Positions 35,880 to 47,301 of a stretch of 64,000 nucleotides of DNA are shown piece after piece; within the stretch, counting starts at the first letter, position 1; each line of letters begins with the position of its first letter. The position numbers were made by a program, and so were the translations under genes. The stretch lies in NCBI GenBank assembly GCA_023897205.1, contig JAHWDD010000035.1, positions 311,175 to 375,174 on the forward strand, read 5' to 3'. The stretch is from Exophiala sp. HKRS030. Taxonomy: Eukaryota; Ascomycota; Eurotiomycetes; Chaetothyriales; Herpotrichiellaceae. The notes under the pieces were generated by a model. That model was not told the DNA's origin and made no database searches. It saw only the letters and a program-made list of their open reading frames with translations.

Positions 35880-36508
35880 GCTGGGATTTTGGACATGCTG
35901 GTGGAGTTGACAAGAGTCGGCGGCGGGCAGAAGAGCTGTTACAGAAGATACCTGGAGCAGCGGGTAGAGAGCCAGTCTTGTCGAGATACCTAGACGATGC
36001 AGGAAACTAGAAGGTAGGACGGAATGTTTGCGGAATGATGGATGCGTCTCCAAACAGAGAGTTTGATCAGACTGGAAAGAATTTCCCAGACGCCTAGGTC
36101 AAGAGCCACAACAAGCGCCTTGGAGCAGAGCGAGAAAACGTGAATTACATACTACGGTCGTTGGCTGCAAAAGAAGATCGCACCAAAAGGGCTGTTGCTG
36201 TGGGGGGATTGCTAACGTTACACGGCCCAGCCCATGTCTTGGCTGTGTCACTGAGAGCTTATCATTGGCCCGATGGAGTAATCGTTGGGTGGCGAATCCT
36301 TTGTGTGCTAGAAGACTCTTCGCCCAGGGGGGCGGGATGGAGGTTGCGCCAGAGTATAGAGGGAAGTTAAAAGACTGTGTCTACACCCCTTGACACTTTC
36401 TTTGTACCTTCGATATGACAACTAGTTGTACTTAGCCTCCAATATTTCTCACATCTTCACACAGTCAATAACGCACGCTCCTTCTTAACTGCTCTGCTTC
36501 CAGCTGTC
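35880..36508. promoter_or_regulatory. Bidirectional promoter region of the ACR2-like/ACR3 pair
   Basis: 629 bp between two divergent ATGs. No perfect Yap8-type TTAATAA palindrome was seen. A GTTTGATCAGAC motif at 36061 is the only palindrome-centred word noted. Shared control of both genes is inferred from the divergent layout. Confidence 0.6.
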
Positions 36509-37851
36509 ATGGAGTCCTCACAGTCTTCTTCGGACATCGTTTTGAACGCGCAACAGAACCACGACCCCAAAATGCATCGCGAATCCGCACAGACCGGCAT
36601 TGGCCAAATCCAAACAGACGAAGAAAAACAATGTACAGCTGCGCCAGTTGAAGCCAAGAAATCTGTCTACGCCGGACTCGGCTGGCTCGACCGACTTCTC
36701 GCAGTCTGGATCTTGCTTGCCATCGTCGTTGGCATTCTGCTAGGGAACTTCGTCGACAGTGTCGGACCAGCGTTGCAGCGAGGAAAATTCGTTGATGTCT
36801 CTGTTCCTATAGGTGAGTAAGACAGGATAACCTTTGATGGAGGTGAGCGACGCTGACTAGCTAATAGCTGTGGGTCTCCTGGTAATGATGTACCCCATCT
36901 TGTGTAAAGTTAAGTATGAATCTTTACACAGGGTATTTGCACATCGCCAGATTTGGGTGCAGTTGGGTTTTAGTGTTTTTGTCAATTGGATCATTGCACC
37001 TCTCTTAATGGTAAGTTGCGCGTATCTACCGAAACGAACCGTATGAATGCTAACAAGTAACAGCTCGGGTTGGCTTGGGCTTTCCTACCGGACGAACCGG
37101 GGTTGAGAAATGGGCTCATATTTGTTGGGCTGGCACGTTGCATTGCAATGGTTAGTTTTCTGCCACTATTCTGATGATGCTCGGCTAACTTTGCGTTTAG
37201 GTCTTGATCTGGACTGGTCTTGCCGGTGGCGATGAGGAATACTGTGCGATATTAGTCGCTGTGAATTCCATACTTCAAATGGTGCTTTATGCGCCTCTTG
37301 CAATTCTATTCGTCAATGTTATCAGCCACGGAGCCGCGAGATCTGCCTCTTATACCGTCGTTGCACGTAGTGTCGGGGTTTTTCTTGGGATACCTCTTGG
37401 TGCGGCGATCGCGACTCGATTTATACTCCGTGCCATTAATGCAAAGTGGTACGATGAGAAATTTATCAAATGGATCGCACCTTGGTCGCTTATCGGACTA
37501 CTCTACACTATCCTGGTCATGTTTGCCTCTCAGGGTAAACAGGTTGTGCATCAAATCGTCTCGGTTGTCCGGGTCGCCGCACCACTTATCGTTTACTTTG
37601 TTGTCGTCTTTTCCCTAACCCTGTGGGTTACGAAACAATTGGGCTTCGGATACAAGCTATCAGCCACGCAAAGCTTCACGGCAGCCAGCAACAACTTCGA
37701 GCTGGCGATTGCAGTTGCAGTCGCAACATTCGGGGCAAATAGCGACGAAGCATTGGCGACAACCGTTGGTCCATTGATAGAGGTCCCTGTTCTAATTGCA
37801 CTGGTCTACTTTGTTAGGTGGATTGCGCCGCGATGGGGGTGGAAAGATTAA
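36509..37851 (+). CDS. ACR3: ACR3-type arsenite efflux transporter
   Basis: Four exons, 36509-36812, 36868-37010, 37064-37150 and 37201-37851, with introns of 55, 53 and 50 nt. They join in frame to 394 aa, the family's usual size. The N-terminal about 50 residues are polar. About ten TM helices follow, beginning LAVWILLAIVVGILLGNF. ACR3 (BART superfamily) hallmarks are MMYPILCKVKYESL, FVNWIIAPLLM, the conserved-Cys helix GLARCIAMVLIWTGLAGGD, NSILQM, and the late AASNNFELAIAVAVATFG. ACR3 exports arsenite (and antimonite in some) at the plasma membrane using the proton gradient. It forms a divergent pair with the ACR2-like reductase. No lesions seen; good confidence in all splice sites. ATG 36509 starts a hydrophilic tail typical of fungal ACR3. 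Confidence 0.95.
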
Positions 37852-38365
37852 TTCAGTGTTCGACAACGGATCAAAAGCAACTCGATAGTGTGCAAGTTGA
37901 GAAACGGGGCGGAGTTCGCAAACTCATTTGCAAACAGCGAGTGATAGCTAGACAAAACCTCATAGAGCTTCAAGCTGGCTATTCACCACAGGAAATTTGT
38001 GGAGATAGTCATTTTCCTTCCATAGTAATGGGGACGAAAGTCCCGTCCCGTCCGATGTGTAGCCGACACCTTTCGAATGTCAAGCCACTCAAATAATGTT
38101 AGTCCTCACACTCTGTCACTGCCCGACCGCTATTGGCTATGCACGTTCTGCGCTAAACGCTGAGTCCTACGCGCTAGGATACCCTTTCCCTTTACACTGG
38201 TAGTAACAAATATCGGTGGGCTAGGGAGAAACGAAAGGTCAGGAAGAAGCGTTGAAATGGCTTGTTCTTGCATGCAAACGGTGCAACGATGCAGCGAGCG
38301 GATTATGTATCTACCACTACCTGGCAGCATGTTCATTTGCGGTTTACTATTCCCGCAGGATTGAA
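37852..38365. other. Intergenic, no supported gene
   Basis: 3' flank of ACR3 and 3' flank of the arrestin-like copy B. Short frames only. Confidence 0.6.
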
Positions 38366-39883
38366 CTACATGTACTTTGGCGGCGGCCCACTGTCCTCCT
38401 GTAACACTTCATGTGTGTTCTGGGAGCGTCGATAAGGATCATCTAGCTCAGAGAGTTCAGAGAACTCGTCCAACAAATCACTAGAATATGAGCAGAGAGG
38501 AGCGGACACAACTTGGATCGGCACTTCCAGAAGGAAGTTTTTGACGCAAACGCCAGTGGCTTTCAACAGAATAATCAAGCTGTATTGTCTCGCAGCGATT
38601 GCGCTGCAGAATGTCGGTGTAATGTCACTGGGTAATCTGATGGTGAATGAGAGTTCACTCTGCCATTCTGCAGTCGGCGACAAAGTGTCTCTTGTCGGAT
38701 TAATCTTGTGTCCACTTTTTAATCGACCGATACCATCTTCGTCTATCGGGAGCACAGCGTCAGTCTCCACGAATCGCCACGATATCAAGGATCGACGGAT
38801 TTGCTCCAGCTTTAGGACTTGGTCATGAAGCCGATGCGGGCCATGCACTGTTAAAAGTACTTGTACGGGCAGTTTCTAGAATGGTTGCGTAGAATAATAC
38901 GTCTTTACTCGTAGTCCCGGTATAATTCTGAAACTAATTCTTTCCAGAAGCGTAACGAACTCTCGAGTATCGATATTGTTAGCTAACGCTCTAATATAGA
39001 CCCGAATTATAATATTCGCGCTTTTAAACGTATAGCCCTTAGCCATGAGTATAGGAGCGGGCTCAGCAGCGGTAAGAGTTATCTTATATTTTTGTGAGCT
39101 AAAGATTAACGGTCGAAGCGGATAGTGTTGCTTAGTTATAAAGTCATTGAAGCGGTCTTCAGTGTCGCATAGAGGGAAAATCTCAGACGCGGCACGAATC
39201 GGTATTTCTAGTTAGTGATACGATATGACCGTTGCTTCTGAAGCATTAGATTTAATAAAAGCCGCTAAGACTTTAAGATTATATTCGATTAGAGGTTAAG
39301 CGTAGGTAGTAGCATTAGTATCGTCCTTTAGTATAGGACCATGACAAAGGGTTGGTGGAAGGGCAAGATACTGTCTCGGGGTGTTGCCGCTCTTAGATGT
39401 CGCCCATTTAGAGATAATAAAGCGGAATTGAGTGACGAGGGAATGTATTCTAGACTCTATATCATTTAATATTTCAAAATTATCGAGGTCGAGTGATTGT
39501 GCTAGAAACTAGACGAGAGTCATTAGCCAATCCTATTTTCACTGGATTATAGCTCACTTTGTATCTAGACTTCGAGGTTATGACGGTTCTTAGATCCTCT
39601 TTGTCCACGCTTTGAGTATGAACCCTAGATTCCCCTATTACAATTCGGCGTATTAGCTAGGTGAACTTCGAGGCGGCTCCGGGAGCATCCTACCTTCAAA
39701 ACTAATTTGAACTTGCTGTATAGTAAGGTGCTCCCTGCTTGTAATCTTCACGATGCCACTGAGCTCCTGTAGTGGGCTCCAGATGTCAACATTAGATGTC
39801 TTTTCAAGGCCACCACCATTCACAGAGGCCTGACCCCGCAAAATGATAGAGATTGTAGGTTCCGAATCCGGAGCCTGCGACAT
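38366..39883 (-). pseudogene. Arrestin-like trafficking adaptor (PPxY), copy B, decayed
   Basis: Likely start ATG 39883 (MSQAPDSEPTISIILRG), end 38366 in GPPPKYM (PPKY motif). The N-terminal part reads DIWSPLQELSGIVKITSREH, then QISFEG. The last 160 codons are open (HRLHDQVLKLEQIRRSLISW, EWQSELSFTIRLPSDITPTF), and the middle (about 38850-39650) is heavily degraded. The middle is AT-rich with many TpA dinucleotides and stops. At about 38877 a TAG stands where copy A reads CCG (TTC-stop-AAACTG against TTCCCGAAACTC). These C-to-T and G-to-A changes fit RIP acting on duplicated DNA. Not functional. The intact-looking C-terminus suggests patchy mutation. Confidence 0.65.
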
Positions 39884-41370
39884 AGATAAAGCCTGCATAT
39901 CAGTGCAGAGCACGAAAATAAAACCTGGATGGAGAGCAAAACAGCCGCTCTTTCATTTCAGAATATTTCAGACGAGCAGCTTTTTCCTTCGCGAAGTGAC
40001 GACTGTAGAGCGTTATTTGACTGGGAGCGCAATCTCGACTTTGATAGGATAGCATCCGTGAGCGAAGGCTTCCATGAAATCCAAAATTTTCAAGAGGTCC
40101 ATCCTTCCCTCTCGAAATATTTCAGCCCGAGTTGAGATAGAGGACAGATGATGATGCTAAAATTGGGGGCTAAGCGAAGAGCCCCCGAATGTCACGAAAT
40201 CCACTATTTCGAGGGCCCTGCCTTTGAATGCGTTGATGATCGGTGTGTCAGCGCCTCCATGTAGTTGGTATTCACCGGGTAGATTTCTGAGCCCAAACCT
40301 GATTCCACGAAAAGTTGACACGAGCTTTGAAACCCGTTTTGTGAAAGCGAGCTCCGCCAGACTCGCCGAGGACCAATGACAAATGGTCGTCGAAATCACC
40401 GAGCGACAGGTCTTTCATGAGGGGAGGACACAGCTTCACGGAGCAATCGGCTGCCTTCGGGTATGGACATGAAGGCGAACATGGACCACAACCTGGAACA
40501 AAACCGGGTAACCCCTTTGGCGGTCGTAAAATATCTTTCTAACTCTACAGCATCGCGAGGACTCATTTCCTTCCGGAAAGCCTCCAGCAGTTTTTCTGAA
40601 TTGATTGCTATACCGATAGAGTCACGATACTAAAGCCATGCTAACCTAGCTTTTGCACGAAGCTCCACTCACATCCGTCATTGCTTCTGGCTCCTGTTCA
40701 TGATCAATTGGAAGAAGCTCCACCAATGCTAGCTTCAAGTACCTTGTGAAAGCTTACGTGCGCTTGATGAAAGGTCCTTTGTGATCGATTGCCTTGACGA
40801 GTAGATGTGATATGTAGAGGACAATTAATTAGTCGTTCAAAAAAAAAATTGCAATATGCCGGGAAATACTAAAGGTATCTTCTGGCCAGTGTTGTGCTTA
40901 CCATACGCTTGAAGTTGTGTGCTATTTATTATTCACTACTGGGCACGATAGGGCCTGTGAAGTACCCAATGTGCGCGTATTGATTGTCCAAGCCATTCAG
41001 GCCACAGGAGTGGTATCAAATCAATGGAGTTGAAGACACGTAGTTGATGCTCTCCTTCTTTGGATCGAGCTGCTCGACTCCCTTCGAATCTCATGCTCAT
41101 GTTTTCTGCGCCGCCATTGAAAGAACGATGACCGTCGCTCGACCAATCGGCTATGACTTGATCCCCGACTCATTGCACGTCTTGTACTTTCGTGATTGTA
41201 TCCACGTGCACACATTGCTTGTATAGATTTAAGGAAGAAAATTCGAAAAAATACGGGTTTGTGGCCGCGATTGTCCGATATATTCTGTAGCCTCCTTGTT
41301 CTTGATCCTGGGCTGCCCATTCTCTGCTGAAGCTTCCATTTTCCGGTGAAGCTTAAACCAACTTTTTAAT
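39884..41370. promoter_or_regulatory. Divergent intergenic region between arrestin-like and transporter genes (copy B)
   Basis: About 1.5 kb, equal in size to the copy A spacer but hard to align to it by eye. No gene supported. Contains a CACGTG site at 41203-41208 and a nine-A run at about 40840. Confidence 0.5.
41203..41208. promoter_or_regulatory. CACGTG E-box upstream of phosphate transporter copy B
   Basis: In GTATCCACGTGCA, 162 bp before ATG 41371, matching word and distance of the copy A site (26666-26671). Confidence 0.55.
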
Positions 41371-41910
41371 ATGGATTTAAATAACCTCCCTACCAAGGAA
41401 TTTGTCTTCAAGGATGCTGTCCTCAGCCCTCATGCGCCCAGATTGAGTGCACATAATCAGAGATGCAAGTCTTTAGCCGAGGTAGACAGCGCTCTAGTGG
41501 GTATCTCCCATTTGCGGGTCGTTCTTGTCGCTGGTACTGGCTTCTTTACGGATGCGCATGGCCTTTTCAGTGCAAACTTCATTACAGCGCTCATTGGACT
41601 GATATATTTTCCGGGGCACAAGATTCCCACATCTGGCGATACCGCCATCAAGCTTTCGACAACGGCAGGGGCTGTCATTTAGCCACGTCTTCTTTAGGTG
41701 ACTTACAAATAAAGTCGAGAGAAAGAAGATGTATGGCTTCAAATTAATCATAATGCTTGTGGACACATTTGGTCAAACAATTACGGGCAGTGACCCAGCT
41801 GTTTCGTTCTTAGGTCCTTTGATATTCTGGACGATTGTACGGGGTGTTGGCGTTTGGGGGACTGCCCTCTTTCATCTGTCATCGCTTCGGAATTTGCAAC
41901 TGTGAAATAG
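41371..41910 (+). pseudogene. PHO84-type phosphate transporter, copy B, truncated and RIP-like
   Basis: ATG 41371 begins a clean N-terminus. The first helix (RVVLVAGTGFFTDAHGLFSANF) carries AH in place of the AYD of copy A, losing the helix-1 Asp. The frame ends at TAG 41680-41682. One frame over it continues for about 70 more codons (KMYGFKLIIMLVDTFGQTI, then SFLGPLIFW). In the 40 bases after the break, alignment to copy A or the family needs five or more G-to-A changes, including a TGG to TGA. All are G:C to A:T, the RIP direction. Homology ends near 41910; the remaining about 70% of the gene is absent. Not functional. Confidence 0.85.
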
Positions 41911-42961
41911 CGATGAACGTTTTCCGATTCTCGTCGACCGATCCTTAACGCATCGTATCAGTACAATTCCATTAGACGTGCAAGCGGAAGATCTGAGCAT
42001 ATATATTGATATGGCACAGCGGACGACAAGTTCGTGTATACAAGGATGGGGTGGGCAAGTATTCGTCAACCGAAGAGACAAATCTTATGGAGAGTTCGAT
42101 GAATATACCGCCAATATTATCAACAACACAGGCTGCTCGCAACCATGCATTCTTAAAAAAAAATCAATCTCTCATTGCAATTTGAATCCTGGTCCTTTCC
42201 AGAGGCTCATGTGTGCGTTTGTTGTTGAAGCATGGAGGGTAATTCCCTTGTACGCGCAGCCGATGCAGCCCCATAAGTTTCAAATCACCTGCGATGGCTT
42301 CATCATGGGCAAGGTTCAATGGTAGCCCTTCAGGCTTCGCTCGTTTTCTCAACCACCGCCAAACGACACCTTCCAAGCAACAATCAACTGGGTATTTCTA
42401 CAAATGTGGCACAACACCATCTGGCGAACATCTATACTCCCGACATTTCTTGCCGCGAAAATTGATTGTAAAAAGTCATTGGTGCTCTGTAAGAAAAGTA
42501 TCATAAAGGTATTCGAGGAGATACGGGCAAATCAATACCCTCTGGAACAAATATGCTGGCTCCTTCTCGGCGGCATAGATGAAGAGTACTTTGTCACCTG
42601 CAGAGACCACGGAGTGAGAACAGAAGATGGAAAATGCCAGAATGCGGAACGCATAAACCGCAAACAGTCAGGTATGCACCAGTCCGAAACTGAATATGAA
42701 AGCGACTGTCTAGAGGTCGGAATTCCACAGTGAAATTTGCGATACGGAGCTCAACATGCTCGTCATTCCATCAATGCCCGAACAGACTTCCAGTTGTTTT
42801 CAAACGAAAACTTGAAAAGCACCGCCATTAAAACCCGCACAGATTTTTCCGAAAGCTCCCGGTTGCACCGCCATTGACTCCTTACTTTGGCGTTGGTTAA
42901 TTTTTCAACCCTAGACATAAGCCGAAGTGCTAAGAGTGGCCCCCCTCGAGACAGCAACAAA
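41911..42961. other. No supported gene
   Basis: Short overlapping frames (41978-42325, 42404-42733) without recognisable content. Begins where the duplicated segment ends. Confidence 0.5.
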
Positions 42962-43417
42962 TCAGTTAATCTCGCTGATCGTACTTTTGGCATAACCAAG
43001 CCAGATAGCTGTGTCATCCAGAAGGTTTTGGCGGACTTGGTCATGAAGACTTAGGTTCTCGGCTACCTGATTACTGTCAGGGGCCACAATGCGCCAGGTC
43101 TTATCGCAACAGAATGTATGTTCTGGGTTTGTTGGGCAGCTGCATGAGTGGACAAAGTAGGAGGTAATAGGAGAATAAGGGACCTGAAAATACACTTTTG
43201 ACATTTCTCTAAGTGATCGAGTACGGAAAATGAGACCAGTCTCTCGAAAATGGAGTGTCAGGAGCGGCTTGTCCCCTAACGGAGTGTCATATTTTACACT
43301 CTTGATTGCCCAGAAGAAAGTTGCCCAATCAATAAAGCGGAGACCTGCTCCAAGGTAGAGCCCTGAAGTCTCCTTCAATTCCGGCGGGATTACTTGCATT
43401 GGGGACAATTGTGACAT
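42962..43417 (-). CDS. Hypothetical protein, 151 aa
   Basis: Single open frame from ATG 43417. Protein-like composition with a hydrophobic/aromatic stretch (GLRFIDWATFFWAIKSVKY) and a Cys group (HSCSCPTNPEHTFCC). No family recognised. It ends in SLHDQVRQNLLDDTAIWLGY and may lack further exons. Low confidence that it is a complete gene. Confidence 0.3.
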   Translation of the reverse strand: MSQLSPMQVIPPELKETSGLYLGAGLRFIDWATFFWAIKSVKYDTPLGDKPLLTLHFRETGLIFRTRSLREMSKVYFQVPYSPITSYFVHSCSCPTNPEHTFCCDKTWRIVAPDSNQVAENLSLHDQVRQNLLDDTAIWLGYAKSTISEIN

Positions 43418-44073
43418 TCAACCTCATAATATGTCCATCCCCTGATACGTAAACGCGATTACCTATGACCCGCATTTTCGTCCTCTTATTTCAATAAGGT
43501 ACAGTACTGGATGCTGCAATTCGAAGCTCAAAAATCTGCTGCAACAAGCCATTGGTGAAAGCTATTGTGGTTGGTAATCGGTGCTCGTTGAGGTTTCTTG
43601 AGTAGCTCATTAACGGCTAGTATTACAAATTTACACTTCGCGAAAATTGAACGGACACGGCTCGAAGCTGGAGATCCGATGGGGGCAATAAAAGGGATCC
43701 ACTTCTCGGTATCTTCTAACCTGAGGTCGCCTTCAGGGACTGGGTCTAGACAGCCGCCACTTTACCGGCTATATGCCGAGCCGTGAATCGCTGAGACTTT
43801 GTTTCCACAGTAGGCAGCAGGAACTAAACTTAGAGTCGGAATGGCAAGTTCTCGGGTCAAGCTCTCAGCTGCAGAACCTGGTACACGGGAAGATTTTCGA
43901 ATGTCGTCTGACCAATACATAAATCTACAAGTCTCGTTTGTGGTACAGAGAATATGTCGTAGTATACTGCAGCGTCTCACAGTAGCCCCCGGCCTGACGT
44001 TCCACTCTTACTGCCCGTTCACTCTGATCAATAGTCATATTCGGGGTTACTGTATGCAAAAGATATCGTTAAG
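43418..44073. other. Intergenic, no supported gene
   Basis: Short frames only. Upstream region of the secreted-protein gene at 44074. Confidence 0.6.
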
Positions 44074-44880
44074 ATGTGTAATTTACTGAGTATTGTGTAC
44101 TGCATGCTTTTAACGGTTCAATCCGCAATGGTAACAGCCATTCACCATGACCGCGGCGGCCCGTTGCACCTTGCCCACAGAGAGACCCACTTTAGGTCAG
44201 TCAGCAACTGGTCCATCGCCTTCTTATTACGCGCAGAACTAACACAATAATTATCTTCTAGCCGACGTGACACTAGACTAAATACTAACGACTGGGACCG
44301 GCTATCTGATCTTCAGGTAATTGCCCGCGGGAAAAATTCCGAAAGCCCAAATGCTCATTCCTGGTTCGGCAACGAAGGGCCGTATCACAATGAATTTGTG
44401 AACCTTTCCCAAGAAGATCTTGTATTGGTGATATGGGGCCCATTTGCATCATGGGTCAACACCAACGTCCCAGAGATCACAGCAACATTCCCACGCAATA
44501 CTACCCTGTCTATTTCGTTTGCCGATGGTGCTACAGGCGCGTGGACTGCCGTTTACTCGGACACTCAGCAAGTGAACGGACAGCTAAGCAACACGTGGGG
44601 TGAGTTTACTTTCAGCCAGAACGGAGTGGTCGATGTGAGCCGGGAAGTAAACATGAGCGGGCACCCGATGCGCATCGTCGGGCCGCAGTGTGTTTCAGAT
44701 ATGGAGACCTGCGTCTTCGTCTGCCCATCCGCTGAGAATGTGTGCATGTACGACTATATTCTCCAAAACTGCGAGATTGGGTCTCAAACTGGAGCCAATT
44801 ACGGCATTCATGAAGGAGCTCCATCGGGCGGTTGTGGTGGTCTTGGAACTGCGGCGAGCTTGAAAACGACCTTCTACTGA
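44074..44880 (+). CDS. Secreted Cys-containing protein, effector-like, 246 aa
   Basis: Exons 44074-44195 and 44262-44880 across a 66-nt intron (donor GTCAGT, acceptor TTCTAG). The signal peptide is MCNLLSIVYCMLLTVQSAMV with cleavage near Ala-22. A basic pro-like stretch follows (RETHFSRRDTRLN, with RR as possible Kex2 site). The mature domain has SWFGNEGPYHNEFVNLS, a beta-rich core (LSISFADGATGAWTAVYSD, then WGEFTFSQNGVVDVSREVNM), then MRIVGPQCVSDMETCVFVC, MYDYILQNCE and GAPSGGCGGLG. Six Cys lie in the C-terminal half and probably pair. The GEFTF/DVSREVNMSGHPM/GPQCVSD pattern recurs in a family of fungal secreted proteins of unknown role. No enzyme motif. Splice join and signal peptide are convincing; function unknown. 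Confidence 0.75.
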
Positions 44881-45195
44881 ACTACGCGTCGCAACAAGCT
44901 CAATAACAAGTTCCTGAGGCGACCTTCAATTGAAACACACATTCTGAGGTGCAACTTCCTTGAGCAAATTACTTCTCAAGGAGCACGGGGATTGTATCAC
45001 GGCGAATGAAGATTTGACCTAGTGAATTAGGTAGGAGAATTCGATAAGTCTCTATCTGGTGTTCTGGATACCCGAAGCTCTCAACCTGGTAGATACATAC
45101 TGCCTATCTTTAACGACCCTGGCCCGGTTTCCTCTGTCTGACATCTGCAGTACTTGCCAATTTCTCTTGTGTCTCCTGCATGTCTCGTCCTCCTT
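44881..45195. other. Convergent 3' intergenic, no supported gene
   Basis: 315 bp between the stops of the secreted protein (plus) and the LCCL protein (minus). Confidence 0.65.
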
Positions 45196-46846
45196 CTAGA
45201 ATGTTGACCATGTTCCATTGATTTCCAGTACGGCAGGTTTCGAATACGCACCCATTGTTAATCCACGAAAGTAGTCTTCCTGGAAGAAACCGAAGCGGAA
45301 GTACTCTGGTCGGTCCATCTGTCGCAGCCATTCGAAAGAAAGGTAACCCAGGTGCGGAAACCCTTGATGTCTAAGAACATCATTCACTAAGATATTGACA
45401 CCACTCCGGTCTAGATTGTGCCACTCAAAAGTTATATGCGATGCATTAATTATACTTTTGATTGTATCCAGAGAAGGCGCCTCGATGGACCTATCAGGTC
45501 CTCGATCTTCAACTAGGTTGCCAAAGCCCCATCGAGCAACCCCATTTGTCGAAATCCCTAAAAGTATCCCTTCATAAAATGAAGAGAGTAGTCTAGATGA
45601 TGCTGTAGTTCCCGGTAGTAAGAGTAGTGGCCATAGATAGTGGTGAATATGGAGCTGAAGATCAACCAGACCACAGGATATATAGCTGAGGGAGATCCCA
45701 AACATAAGGAGCGCATAACGTGAAATATATTGTTCAAGGCACCGCTCTTTACATAGCTGTATGACCTGGCCAATAATAAAATATATTGTAGTAAGGATGA
45801 ATCCTACTGAGATTAATATTATCTCAGCACCAAGTTGGTTTTTCAAACGTTTCTCGATATGATTGCATAAGGCGCCACTCCAGACTCCGATTATCCAGAA
45901 TATCCACGAGTGCCAGGACTTCCTCCTTCTTTGACGGCCTATATATAACGTATAAACAGCCATTGCCAGAGTACTGGCTGGAAGAAGTTTTCCGGATGCT
46001 TGACTGAAGATATCTTCGAAGTTGGAGATAGCAGGTTCATCCGGTAGGTCAGAAATGAGAGCAGTATGTAGAAATACAACCATAAGGACCACACTGAAAC
46101 ATCCCTTCGATGACTTTTCGATCAAGGATAGTAGGAGAGTCGTCAAGAAGGAGATACTCAAAAGTATCTCTCGACTTATGTCGCGATATGTACAGTCGGA
46201 TTTTCGCAAAGAAAATGAAAGTGGAAAGCTTGAATCAAAGGCAATACTCATAAGATTATTCTTCAGATAGCCCGGAAAGTAGGTTGACTCGCCTTCTCGA
46301 CGAAGAACGCCACAACCTCCTTGCAAGTCCTCGATTATACCAGCATGAATAGCGGCGGCGCAGATGAATGAATCACCACGATATCTTGCGGAGCTATTAT
46401 AGTTTCCTCCTATAACCAAGGGCTGATGATTTATCACTTGTGCCCCAACAGCAACAGGAGTAGTGATACGAGCATGTAAGCATCCAGGTGGGCACCGGAA
46501 AAAGAGCTCTGGTCCGTTGAATGGACGGCAGTTATTACCATGTAAACCGCACTGATTAGCATTTGTCCTGTAGCATCTATTAGATTATATTTTATTAAAG
46601 TACATACAGCACGTACCAGTGAACGGATGTGCACGCGAGTTGTTTATGCCCATCCGTCGTCATCGCACCAGAATGGAAGAGGAGAGAACTCTCAACGGCG
46701 AACCATATGAAAAGCAGCAGTAGTGATGGACCTTTAGCTTTGGCAAGAAGGAGAATCCCCCGTCCTGTCGGTTTGTAGTCGAGAAGAGAGGTAGTGAGTC
46801 CATCACGAAGGGTCTTGAAGGAAAGAGAGAAAAGAAAAGGGGGCAT
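45196..46846 (-). CDS. LCCL-domain multi-pass membrane protein, 533 aa
   Basis: Exons 46846-46617 and 46567-45196, joined across a 49-nt intron (GTACGT...CTACAG). The join restores SVHWTNANQCGLHGNNCRPF, the start of an LCCL domain. The domain continues with FRCPPGCLHARI, PLVIGGNYN, YRGDSFICAAAIHAG and GGCGVLRREGES, all hallmark LCCL elements. One TM helix precedes it (GPSLLLLFIWFAVESSLLF), and about seven follow, ending with HHYLWPLLLLPGTTASSRLL and NGVARWGFGNL. The C-terminal tail (FEWLRQMDRPEYFRFGFFQ) matches the fungal family's outer domain. Fungal proteins of this layout are of unknown function and are predicted to sit in the plasma or vacuolar membrane. No lesions seen. ATG 46846 is the first in frame after a stretch of A's; the upstream G12 run lies outside. 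Confidence 0.9.
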
Positions 46847-47301
46847 CTCCAGCTTTTTTTTAATCACTCGACAATAGCCGGGGGGGGGGGGCCTCTGTCC
46901 TAACTAAAAGCGGTCCGTACGCCGTGGGACGGGGCTGTTCCTCACAACCAGTACCGCCAACCCTCACCGCAGCTGCTTTAGTGGGCTGCGCGTGCAATAG
47001 CAGGAGGGGCCACTCTGGACCGATCCTGGTTGTCCTATCCATCGTCTCCGGTGCTGGAAAATGCACTGCAGATAATGTCTTGTATTGTACCTATCACCCC
47101 GCAGACTCCTTTGCCCGGGTATGAATGAGAACGATCAAGCCCCCGGTATCATGGATAGATGCCTAGTTATTGGATGCAAATATTGAAGTTGGCGAAGCCA
47201 CCTAGGCGCTTTACTGGGGCTCCATACCCTGGTCTTCCCTTGGTCTCCACCAGTCATCATGAATTACTCCACTTCAGCATACTCCTAGAAACCGTTCCTG
47301 A
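46847..47301. other. Intergenic with a 12-G run
   Basis: Contains a run of 12 G at 46880-46891 next to the 5' end of the LCCL gene. No gene supported. Confidence 0.6.

Larger units (their letters stand above)
38350..41910. repeat. Segmental duplication, copy B
   Basis: Same gene order, orientation and spacing as 23985-27390. More decayed: its transporter half stops aligning near 41910, just after the TTTGCAACTGTGAAATAGCG stretch that matches TTTGCAACGGTCAAATGGCG of copy A. Edges approximate. Confidence 0.7.

Noticed and set aside
46880..46891. G12 run as a telomere- or quadruplex-like signal
   Set aside because: A single homopolymer without repeats; could be an assembly or mutation feature, too little to interpret.
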